The notes under the pieces: model-generated
What the model saw: the letters and a program-made list of their open reading frames with translations, nothing else
Database searches by the model: none
Told to the model about the DNA's origin: nothing
Made by a program: the position numbers and the translations under genes
Shown: positions 1-5,340 of the stretch, piece by piece
Position numbering within the stretch: position 1 is the first letter of the stretch
Layout of the letters: every line of letters starts with the position of its first letter
NCBI GenBank assembly: GCA_049514335.1
Contig: JBEKVE010000170.1
Coordinates: 1 to 6,832, forward strand
Direction of reading: 5' to 3'
DNA: 6,832 nt
DNA from: JBEKVE01 sp049514335
GTDB taxonomy: Bacteria > Actinomycetota > Acidimicrobiia > Acidimicrobiales > UBA8190

Positions 1-1
1 C

Positions 2-703
2 GAGTGCTTCACCGTGACGCCGGCTGTGACGTGCCCGGCGTCGACGTCGTGCACGGGCACGGTCAGCTCCTCGGGGAACACGGTCACGGTCACCGGGACC
101 TCGTCCACCAATGCGCAGATCTTCCTCCAGGTGGGCCAGGCCGCGGTGTCGGGCTGCCCGCCGGGCTACAACACCACCGCGCCGTTCACCACCTTGCAGG
201 AAGGTAGCTTCACCTCTTCGGCCCCCTTGACGGTCGACGACGATGTCCCCGACCCCACCATCAAGCACTTCGGAGTGTGCTTCGAGACCCTGGGCGGCCA
301 GACCTTCACCGACGCCCAGCGGCAGTCGGTGCAGACTGGCCTGCTTCCCAAGTGCAAGCGGTCGAGGCCGGTGGCCCCGTGCATCGAGTCCGCCCACGAG
401 GTCCTCGGCTCCGTCGACGCCACGCTCCTCGTGCCGGCCAACGACCCCCGGTTCCACGGCGGCGGTCCGTCCCCGGTGGTGATGTCGGTCTCCCCCGCCG
501 CCGCAGGTCCCCAGGGCGTCATCACCATCACCGGCCTCTACCTCGCCAAGGCCAAGGTCACCTTCGGCACGGTGGCGGCCAAAGCCAAGGCGAGTGCCTC
601 CAAGATCGTCGTCACCGTGCCCTCCGTGGCGGCGGGCGGGGTGCCGATCACGATCACGACGGCGACGGGGTCGATCATCATCCACACCTTCAAGGTCGCC
701 TGA
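2..703 (+). CDS. Secreted/surface protein with C-terminal IPT/TIG-like domain (5' end missing)
   Basis: The frame is open from the first complete codon, so the true start and any signal peptide lie left of the window. About 233 residues are visible. The first part is Thr/Ser/Val-rich with seven cysteines (for example the SGCPPGYN and GVCFETLG contexts), suggesting disulfides in an exported protein. I do not recognise that part. The last ~75 residues (about nt 470-700) form a compact beta-rich unit starting SPVVMSVSPAAAGPQGVITITG, with KVTFGTVAA and KIVVTVPS further on. This is the pattern of IPT/TIG immunoglobulin-like domains ('P..G..VTI.G..L..A.V.FG...A.......I.V.VP'). The role is unknown; adhesion or envelope structure would fit the fold. 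The stop codon sits in the first copy of a short tandem duplication. The GTG at 14 is in frame but is not evidence of a start. Confidence 0.75.
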   Translation, partial: ECFTVTPAVTCPASTSCTGTVSSSGNTVTVTGTSSTNAQIFLQVGQAAVSGCPPGYNTTAPFTTLQEGSFTSSAPLTVDDDVPDPTIKHFGVCFETLGGQTFTDAQRQSVQTGLLPKCKRSRPVAPCIESAHEVLGSVDATLLVPANDPRFHGGGPSPVVMSVSPAAAGPQGVITITGLYLAKAKVTFGTVAAKAKASASKIVVTVPSVAAGGVPITITTATGSIIIHTFKVA

Positions 704-756
704 GGCCCGAGCGCGGGCGGGACGTCGCCTGAGGCCCGAGCAGGGGGGACGTCGCC
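695..756. repeat. Short imperfect tandem duplication across a stop codon
   Basis: An 18-base sequence, GTCGCCTGAGGCCCGAGC, occurs at 695-712 and again at 724-741. G-rich spacers ending in GACGTCGCC follow each copy. The period is 29 bp, and a third partial copy (GTCGCC) lies at 751-756. The first copy contains the TGA stop of the IPT-domain gene. Because 29 is not a multiple of three, the second copy is out of frame. It looks like local duplication of the gene's 3' end by slippage; no mobile element is attached. Confidence 0.8.
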
Positions 757-815
757 GAACCAAAGCCACGAGGACATGACCACCACACCAGGCAACCCGG
801 CGGACTGACGACACC

Positions 816-1865
816 GTGTGGCGGATCGCGCTCAAGGACCTGCGGTGGCGCAGGCGGCGCCTCCTCATCTCCACGCTGGGGACGGCGCTCGTGTTCACCA
901 TGGCGCTGGTCCTGGCCGGACTGGCCGGCAGCTTCGGCGTCGAGGCCGACAACGCGCTGACTGCCTTCGGCGCCACGGACTGGCTGGTGCACGCCAACAC
1001 CCCCGGCCCCTTCACCAGTGGTCTGCCGATCCTGCAGTCGGAGGTGGCGACGGTCGCCCGTGAGCCCGGCGTCACCCAGGCCGCCCCCTTCATCTATTCC
1101 CAGCAGTCGATCGGCTCGGAAGCGGACCCCACGGATGCCAATTTCTTCGGGACCCAGCCCGGAGGGGTGGGGACACCCGTCCCCGCCCAGGGCCACCAGC
1201 CCCGTACCGACTCCGAGGCCATGGTGGACGACGCCCTCCCCTACGGGATCGGACAGCACATCGTCGTCGGCGGCAGGACCTTCACCGTGGTGGGGGTGCT
1301 CCACCGGGCGACACTGCTGTCGGGGACACCGGACGTCTTCGTGACGACTCGTGCCGCCGAGGAGATGCTGTTCGGCGGCGACCACGTGGTGACGGCGGTG
1401 CTGACCAAGGGCACGCCCGCCGCCGTGCCCGGCAACCTGCGGCTCCTCAGCCCGGCGCTCGTCAAACAGGACATGACCCGGCCACTGGCAAAGGCGCAAC
1501 AGGTCGTGGTGTTCATCGAGGCATTCCTGTGGCTCATCGCGGCGTGCATCATCGGGTCGGTGGTCTACGTGTCGGCCCTCGAGAAGACGCGCGACTTCGC
1601 CGTGCTCAAAGCCACCGGTGGCTCCAACCGCCAGCTCATGCTCACATTGACGGTCCAGGCGGTCGCCATTTCGATCGGCGCCGCCGCCGTGGCCGCTGTT
1701 CTCGCCAATGTGCTCGCCCCGCTGTTCCCCATCCTCGTCGTGGTTCCTCTCTGGTCGATGCTGCTGCTCCCCGTGCTCGCCATCGCGCTCGGCACGCTGG
1801 CCAGCCTGGCCGGGTTGGGTCGTGCCGTCTCGGTGGAGCCCGCCATGGCATTCGGTGGGCCGTGA
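816..1865 (+). CDS. ABC transporter permease, FtsX/MacB family
   Basis: This is a 349-residue membrane protein and the probable permease partner of the ATPase that starts 39 bases after its stop. Visible layout: a basic cytoplasmic N-terminus (RWRRRR, 10-15), TM1 at about 16-40, a ~190-residue extracytoplasmic region at about 41-228 like the MacB periplasmic core, then TM2 (~230-254), TM3 (~276-303) and TM4 (~305-333). Between TM2 and TM3 is the cytoplasmic segment ALEKTRDFAVLKATGGSN (254-271). This is the FtsX-family signature thought to contact the ATPase. The C-terminus VEPAMAFGG also fits the family. The GTG at 816 is chosen because the protein then starts just before TM1 and matches the length I recall for mycobacterial Rv2563/Rv0072 (349 aa). 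The Shine-Dalgarno is weak (GGCGGA at 799-804). FtsX permeases act on lipids, peptides, drugs or cell-wall enzymes, so the 'glutamine transport' label on relatives is doubtful. Confidence 0.92.
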   Translation: MWRIALKDLRWRRRRLLISTLGTALVFTMALVLAGLAGSFGVEADNALTAFGATDWLVHANTPGPFTSGLPILQSEVATVAREPGVTQAAPFIYSQQSIGSEADPTDANFFGTQPGGVGTPVPAQGHQPRTDSEAMVDDALPYGIGQHIVVGGRTFTVVGVLHRATLLSGTPDVFVTTRAAEEMLFGGDHVVTAVLTKGTPAAVPGNLRLLSPALVKQDMTRPLAKAQQVVVFIEAFLWLIAACIIGSVVYVSALEKTRDFAVLKATGGSNRQLMLTLTVQAVAISIGAAAVAAVLANVLAPLFPILVVVPLWSMLLLPVLAIALGTLASLAGLGRAVSVEPAMAFGGP

Positions 1866-1904
1866 CGACGCCGCGGGAGCTGTGATGACGTCAGGGGGGG
1901 CGTA

Positions 1905-3161
1905 ATGCAGAACGATGTCGAGCTGGTCGTGCACGATCTCACGGTCGAGTACCAGAGCGGCGACTACGTCATCCGTCCCCTGGACCGCCTGCACATGGAG
2001 GCGGGAGCCGGGACCTTGGCGCTGCTGTTGGGGCCGAGCGGGTGCGGGAAGACGACGCTGCTGTCGTGCCTCGCCGGCATCCTGCGGCCCACGAGCGGGT
2101 CGATCCGCTTCCGGGGCACGGAGATCTCGGCTCTCGACGGCGACGGTCTCACCGCCTACCGGCGCCACAGCGTGGGCGTCGTGTTCCAGGCCTTCAACCT
2201 GATCGCCAGCCTCACCGCCCTGGACAACGTGGCCGCACCGCTGTGGGCGGCCGGGGTGCGGGGGAACGAGGCCCGCCAGCGGGCCGAGAAGCTCCTCACC
2301 AGGGTGGGGCTCAAGACCCGCATGCACCACCACCCCGGGGACATGTCCGGCGGTCAGCAGCAGCGGGTGGCGATCGCCCGGGCACTGGCGCTCGACCCTC
2401 CGCTCATCCTGGCCGACGAGCCCACCGCCCACCTCGACTACATCCAGGTCGAGGAGATCCTGTCGCTCATCGGCGAGCTCGCCTCCGAAGGACGCGTGGT
2501 GGCGGTGGCCACCCACGACGACCGGCTCCTCCCCCTCGCCGACCAGGTGGTGGAGCTCGTCCCGCGCTTCGTCGACGAGGAGTACGAGCCGCGCCCCGTG
2601 TCGCTCGACGCGGGCCAGGTCCTCTTCGAGCAGGGGAGCCGGGGCAACCGCATCTTCATGGTCAACGGGGGCGAGATCGACCTCGTCCGGTGCCACCCTG
2701 ACGGGAGCGAGGAGATCCTGCGCACGGCCGGGCCCGGTGACTACTTCGGCGAGATGGGCGCCCTCTTCTCCCTGCCGCGTTCGGCCACGGCCCGAGCACG
2801 GACGCCGGCGTCGGTGACCGGCTTCACTGTCCGCGACTTCCGCGACAAGGTCGGTGTGGAGGTGGTGGGCGATCTCCTGGGGCGCGCCCAGCGGGGCGCG
2901 CCACGGCCTCCCTCACCCTCGCCCACCTCCTCCCCCTCTCCCGCTCCTGTGTCCTCCCCCTCCCCTGTCGCTGCTACGTCAGGGGCCCCGACCGGTCCCG
3001 TCGCCCCCGACGAGGTCGTCGGGACGCTGCCACCGGTGGCGGTGGCCGCCGAGACGGCTCCAGCGGCGAAGCCGGTTGCCGCCGAGGGACTCGACGACCT
3101 GTGGGCGGTCGCTCCCAACGGCTCCGTCCCAGCTCGGGTGCCCACCCACAGCGGGGGCTGA
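1905..3161 (+). CDS. ABC transporter ATPase fused to a cyclic-nucleotide-binding domain, with Pro/Ser-rich tail
   Basis: This 418-residue cytoplasmic protein should power the upstream permease. Residues ~5-225 form an ABC ATPase of the MacB/LolD type: Walker A GPSGCGKT (43-50), Q-loop Q95, signature MSGGQ (147-151), Walker B LILADE (167-172), D-loop region AHLD (175-178) and switch H204. All catalytic residues are present. Residues ~232-320 form a cNMP-binding (CAP_ED) domain whose phosphate-binding cassette FGEMGALFSLPRSATARA (281-298) keeps E283 and R292, the usual ribose and phosphate contacts. This suggests that cAMP or a related nucleotide controls transport. Residues ~330-418 are rich in Pro/Ser/Ala and likely disordered, ending in a less repetitive segment with GLDDLWAV (395-402). 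ABC-cNMP fusions of this kind are known in mycobacteria (Rv2564/GlnQ and Rv0073, about 330 aa from memory); the tail is additional. The ATG has a G-rich ribosome site at 1893-1900 and overlaps a TAA as TAATG. Confidence 0.93.
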   Translation: MQNDVELVVHDLTVEYQSGDYVIRPLDRLHMEAGAGTLALLLGPSGCGKTTLLSCLAGILRPTSGSIRFRGTEISALDGDGLTAYRRHSVGVVFQAFNLIASLTALDNVAAPLWAAGVRGNEARQRAEKLLTRVGLKTRMHHHPGDMSGGQQQRVAIARALALDPPLILADEPTAHLDYIQVEEILSLIGELASEGRVVAVATHDDRLLPLADQVVELVPRFVDEEYEPRPVSLDAGQVLFEQGSRGNRIFMVNGGEIDLVRCHPDGSEEILRTAGPGDYFGEMGALFSLPRSATARARTPASVTGFTVRDFRDKVGVEVVGDLLGRAQRGAPRPPSPSPTSSPSPAPVSSPSPVAATSGAPTGPVAPDEVVGTLPPVAVAAETAPAAKPVAAEGLDDLWAVAPNGSVPARVPTHSGG

Positions 3162-3178
3162 CCGCAGCCACAGGGGAT

Positions 3179-3238
3179 CGGACCGGGTCCGGGGGAGCTC
3201 GCCGGCGCCCCGGAGGGGACCGACGCGCCCCGGGGGCG
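3179..3238. repeat. GC-rich inverted repeats between the ATPase and repeat-protein genes
   Basis: The 119-bp gap after the ATPase stop holds two perfect 13-bp palindromes centred on a G: CGGACCGGGTCCG (3179-3191) and CGCCCCGGGGGCG (3226-3238). Between them is CCCC-GGA-GGGG (3208-3218), and GGTCC (3186-3190) can pair with GGACC (3217-3221). RNA from here would be strongly folded. It could end ABC transcription, but no U-tract follows. It could instead be an operator next to the putative promoter of the next gene. In DNA this GC-rich some such palindromes arise by chance. Confidence 0.35.
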
Positions 3239-3245
3239 GTAGATT
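3217..3245 (+). promoter_or_regulatory. Possible promoter for the TTTVAP repeat protein
   Basis: TAGATT at 3240-3245 fits the actinobacterial -10 pattern TANNNT and is the most AT-rich point in the gap. It would put the start of transcription near 3252, about 29 bases before the ATG. The region 17 bp upstream (GGACCG, 3217-3222) is a poor -35, so support is weak. Confidence 0.25.
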
Positions 3246-3280
3246 GACCACGTCGTTCGGCGACGCGAGCCGGGGGGGCG

Positions 3281-3982
3281 ATGGGGAACGAGGGCTGGCA
3301 GCCCGATCCGTTCTGGATCCACGAGGAGCGCTTCTTCAGCAACGGTGAGCCCACGTCCCTGGTCAGGGACGGGGGCGTCGGCAAGCTCGATCCTGTGCAG
3401 CTCGCCGCGCCGGAGGAGCAGTCGCGCACCACATCGCGCCGCTCCCGGATCCTGCTGCGCTCGTCGCTGCTCCTCATCGCGGCCGGAGCGGTCATCGGCC
3501 TGCTGGCGCTCGGGGGCGGGGGAGGCAGCAGCCCACTGGCGGCGCCCCCGACGACGACGACGACCAATCCCTTCGTGGCGTGGATCCACGACCTGCCGCC
3601 GACCACACTTCCCAACCCGGCGCTGCAACGCACCACGCTGACGTCGCTCGAAGCGGCACTGCAGGCGCTGTCACGCCCGAAGGCACCGGCCACGGCGGCG
3701 GCGAGCTCGACCGTGCCGCCCGCGTCGACGACCAGCACCACGTCCACCACGTTGCCGCTCATCGTTATCCCGGCGGCGCCGGCGACCACCACCACGGTGG
3801 CACCGACCACGACCGTCGCCCCCACCACCACGGTGGCACCGACCACGACCGTCGCCCCCACCACGACCGTCGCCCCCACCACGACCGTGGCCCCCACCAC
3901 GACGGTGGCCCCCACCACGACGGTGGCCCCCACCACGACGGTGGCACCGACCACGACCGTCCCGGTCGTCGTGACCAAATAG
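3281..3982 (+). CDS. Single-pass membrane protein with extracytoplasmic Thr-Val-Ala-Pro repeats
   Basis: A 233-residue protein of unknown function. The N-terminal ~45 residues contain W6..DP(9-10)...HEERFF(14-19)..GEPTSLVRDGG(22-32). This resembles the short DUF2510-type 'W.pDP...HE.R...G..T..V.DGG' element at the cytoplasmic N-terminus of many actinobacterial membrane proteins; that match is from memory. A basic stretch (RRSRILLR) precedes one TM helix at about 57-78, followed by a Gly run. The rest (~79-233) should be outside the membrane. It is Thr/Pro/Ala-rich and ends in nine TTTVAP hexapeptides plus a partial one, then VPVVVTK. Such stretches usually act as extended, possibly glycosylated cell-wall spacers. 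Yet here the repeat is at the very C-terminus with no domain after it, so what it would present is unclear. The ATG at 3281 follows a G-run (3272-3278) that can serve as ribosome site. Confidence 0.8.
   Translation: MGNEGWQPDPFWIHEERFFSNGEPTSLVRDGGVGKLDPVQLAAPEEQSRTTSRRSRILLRSSLLLIAAGAVIGLLALGGGGGSSPLAAPPTTTTTNPFVAWIHDLPPTTLPNPALQRTTLTSLEAALQALSRPKAPATAAASSTVPPASTTSTTSTTLPLIVIPAAPATTTTVAPTTTVAPTTTVAPTTTVAPTTTVAPTTTVAPTTTVAPTTTVAPTTTVAPTTTVPVVVTK
3788..3961 (+). repeat. 18-bp tandem repeat encoding TTTVAP, 9 full units plus a partial
   Basis: Nine in-frame 18-bp units run from 3788 to 3949, followed by 12 bases of a tenth (3950-3961). Every unit encodes Thr-Thr-Thr-Val-Ala-Pro, but third bases vary in blocks. 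Units 2, 4 and 5 end GTC GCC CCC; units 1 and 3 end GTG GCA CCG; units 6-8 end GTG GCC CCC; unit 9 ends GTG GCA CCG. Units 7 and 8 are identical. This is a coding minisatellite, expected to vary in copy number among strains. Confidence 0.95.
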
Positions 3983-4021
3983 CAGGGGACCGTCCGCTCA
4001 GGCGGGAGGGAGATCCCCTGC
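3982..4021. terminator. Inverted repeat at the convergent gene ends, possible two-way terminator
   Basis: GCAGGGGA (3982-3989) and TCCCCTGC (4014-4021) are perfect 8-bp complements. A smaller stem, CCGC/GCGG (3994-3997 and 4002-4005), lies inside with TCAG as its loop. The element begins at the last base of the repeat-protein stop and contains the stop of the convergent NERD gene. It can fold from either transcript. No T-run follows on either side, so intrinsic termination is uncertain. Confidence 0.4.
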
Positions 4022-4849
4022 CAGAGCCCGGGCCACCCGGACGACGTCGGTGGCGTCGAGGGGGCCGGGCCGGCGCACCAGGGCGACGAGCTCCCTCGGA
4101 CGGCCCGTCCACACCCCGTGCACCGTCCGGGCCCTCCCGAACCGGGAGAGCTCCCCACCCACGAGGACGACGGCGGGTGTGACCGCAACGCCGTCCGCAC
4201 CTGGACGGCGGGCCAGGAGCCGGTGCACCACCTCGACCTGGTGGGCCATTGCGTGGGCGATGCTCGTCCTGTCGCGCCCGCCCACCGCCAGCCTCGTCCG
4301 GCGCCGGAGGATCCCGGTGCGACGGAGGGTGACCGGCCCGCGCACGACCTTGGCGTCGATGACGTAGACCCCACCGGGCCCGACGGCGATGTGGTCGATG
4401 TTGGCCCTCGTCCCCGGCAGGCGCCGGTCGTGCAGGACGGCCACGCCACGCCGTTCCGCCCGGAGCAGGTGGCGGGCGACCACCCGCTCCCCCGCCGCCC
4501 CCGTGGCCCAGGCGGCGGTCGTCGCCCTCCGGCCCACAAGGGCCCCAGCCACGGCCACGCTCATGGCCACGGCGGCCAGGCCGGCGACGACGTGGAGCTC
4601 ACCCGACGTCCACACCGGGGTGTCTCGGACCGACCGGTCACCGAGGTGGTGCCGCACCCATCCCACACCCGCCCACACCACGGCATAGGTGGCGGCCCCG
4701 ACAGCGAGGATCAGCACCGCGGCCACGGGAAGCGCCCGGCGGGCACGGGACCGATCGACTCCCCGCCGACGCTCGTACTCCCGCTGGGCCGACGCACCGG
4801 GCGTGCCCGTGGTCCGCTGACGGTGTCGCCGGGGCATCGGGATGGGCAC
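3998..4849 (-). CDS. Membrane-anchored NERD (nuclease-related) domain protein
   Basis: 283 residues. A basic N-terminus (~1-39, with QREYERRRG at 22-30) is followed by TM helices at about 40-62 and 85-106, then a cytoplasmic NERD domain at about 115-235. NERD motifs are clear: GAAGERVVARHLL (117-129), the N150-I-D-H153 block, GPGGVYVIDAKVVRG (157-171), and MAHQVEVVHRLL (201-212). E121, D152 and D165-x-K167 match the PD-(D/E)xK-like core proposed for the family, so nuclease or nucleic-acid binding activity is possible. In most membrane NERD proteins it has never been shown. The GTG at 4849 gives the longest frame; the ATG at 4837 (residue 5) is an alternative, and neither has a good ribosome site. 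It converges on the repeat-protein gene (15 bp between stops) and diverges from the Cys-rich gene. The residues are intact, but the biological role is unknown. Confidence 0.85.
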   Translation of the reverse strand: MPIPMPRRHRQRTTGTPGASAQREYERRRGVDRSRARRALPVAAVLILAVGAATYAVVWAGVGWVRHHLGDRSVRDTPVWTSGELHVVAGLAAVAMSVAVAGALVGRRATTAAWATGAAGERVVARHLLRAERRGVAVLHDRRLPGTRANIDHIAVGPGGVYVIDAKVVRGPVTLRRTGILRRRTRLAVGGRDRTSIAHAMAHQVEVVHRLLARRPGADGVAVTPAVVLVGGELSRFGRARTVHGVWTGRPRELVALVRRPGPLDATDVVRVARALAGDLPPA

Positions 4850-4961
4850 GGTAGGGCGCGGGTGTGACAGCGCCGTGTTGGGTCGGTATTGGCCGGCCGT
4901 TGGCGCTCACGTGAGGCTGGCTGGTGATGCTGCACGGAGACGAATGTGCGAGGTGCCCGCC
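4850..4961. promoter_or_regulatory. Divergent intergenic region with a 10-bp palindrome
   Basis: This 112-bp gap must hold the promoters of the NERD gene (minus) and the Cys-rich gene (plus) if they are transcribed separately. CTCACGTGAG at 4906-4915 is a perfect palindrome and a candidate operator; GGCCGGCC at 4891-4898 is a shorter one. GTGACA at 4864-4869 resembles a -35, but no convincing TANNNT lies at the right distance, so I do not call a specific promoter. Confidence 0.3.
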
Positions 4962-5258
4962 ATGCAACGGAACCAGATGCCCGTGTCGACCCCCGTTCCC
5001 CCCTGCAGCGGGACCGTGCTGGTGCACGAGGACGACGCCGTGACCTGCACGAGCGACGAGTGCCCCCGGCACCTTGCGCGCACGAAGTGGTTCTCGGTTC
5101 ATTCGACCTTCGTGCCGTGCCGCACCGTGGCGGGCCCGGAGGGCTGCCCGGACTGCGACTTCCAGTCGCCGGTCATCGTCGACATGGCAGCCTGGCGCAG
5201 AGCCCGGTACGCCAACCATCCGTCGATGCAAGACGCAGTGGTGCACCGCCTGTCCTGA
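4962..5258 (+). CDS. Small Cys-rich protein, probable zinc-ribbon-like, function unknown
   Basis: 98 residues from the ATG at 4962, which has the best ribosome site (GAGGTG at 4950-4955, six bases upstream). An in-frame ATG at 4944 with GGAGA at 4936-4940 would give 104 residues. I do not recognise the family. Counted from 4962, Cys residues are at 15, 29, 34, 53, 62 and 65, with H37 close by. The arrangement is C29-x4-C34-x2-H37 in the first half and C53-x8-C62-x2-C65 in the second. That suggests one or two structural metal sites in a soluble cytoplasmic protein. There is no signal peptide or membrane segment. The last 30 residues (about 71-98) look helical. The gene is divergent from the NERD gene and followed by a probable terminator, so it is likely monocistronic. 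Even codon use argues for a real gene, but I could not check homologues. Confidence 0.65.
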   Translation: MQRNQMPVSTPVPPCSGTVLVHEDDAVTCTSDECPRHLARTKWFSVHSTFVPCRTVAGPEGCPDCDFQSPVIVDMAAWRRARYANHPSMQDAVVHRLS

Positions 5259-5288
5259 GCCGCACATAGGGGAAACCACCTGCTCCGG

Positions 5289-5328
5289 GCGGGTGGCTTC
5301 CCGCTTTGGAGTCGGAAGCCCGCGTTTT
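5289..5328 (+). terminator. Probable intrinsic terminator after the Cys-rich gene
   Basis: GGCTTCC (5295-5301) pairs perfectly with GGAAGCC (5314-5320) around a 12-base loop. GCG (5289-5291) can extend the stem by pairing with CGC (5321-5323) if three bases bulge out. TTTT follows at 5325-5328. A stem plus T-run is uncommon in DNA this GC-rich. It sits 30 bases after the upstream stop codon. Confidence 0.5.
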
Positions 5329-5340
5329 AGGCTGTGGGCA
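5305..5340 (+). promoter_or_regulatory. Leaderless-type promoter of the STAS gene
   Basis: TAGGCT at 5328-5333 fits the -10 pattern TANNNT and lies exactly six bases before the ATG at 5340, so transcription would start at or next to the A of the start codon. TTTGGA at 5305-5310 is a weak -35 with a 17-bp spacer. No Shine-Dalgarno precedes the ATG, as expected for a leaderless message. Leaderless genes with this spacing are common in actinobacteria. Confidence 0.5.

Noticed and set aside
776..808. A 10-codon mini-ORF (starting MTTTPGNPAD) just before the permease, as a leader peptide
   Set aside because: The purine-rich GAGG at 770-773 is only two bases from the ATG, there is no attenuator-like codon bias, and very short frames arise by chance. 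Coupling to the GTG at 816 cannot be excluded.
1886..1893. TGACGTCA palindrome just before the ATPase start, tempting as a cAMP-receptor site given the cNMP domain
   Set aside because: It does not match the TGTGA-N6-TCACA layout of bacterial CRP/GlxR sites, and it lies between two co-transcribed genes.
690..2696. A 668-codon open frame on the minus strand opposite the permease and ATPase
   Set aside because: It is antisense to two clearly recognisable genes, its protein is His/Gly/Arg-rich with no domain, and long stop-free antisense frames are normal at this GC content.
3788..3961. Regularly spaced repeats as a possible CRISPR array
   Set aside because: The units are 18 bp, contiguous, in frame with a gene and have no spacers.
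2974..4539. A 521-codon minus-strand frame opposite the repeat protein and overlapping the NERD gene, with a VVVGAT repeat
   Set aside because: The repeat is simply the complement of the TTTVAP coding repeat, and the frame conflicts with the well-supported NERD gene.
4118..4867. A 249-codon plus-strand frame opposite the NERD gene
   Set aside because: His/Pro/Gly/Arg-rich sequence without domains, antisense to a gene with clear family motifs.
4842..4961. Longer N-terminus for the Cys-rich protein starting at 4842
   Set aside because: That start would overlap the start of the divergent NERD gene and has no ribosome site, while 4962 has GAGGTG at proper spacing.
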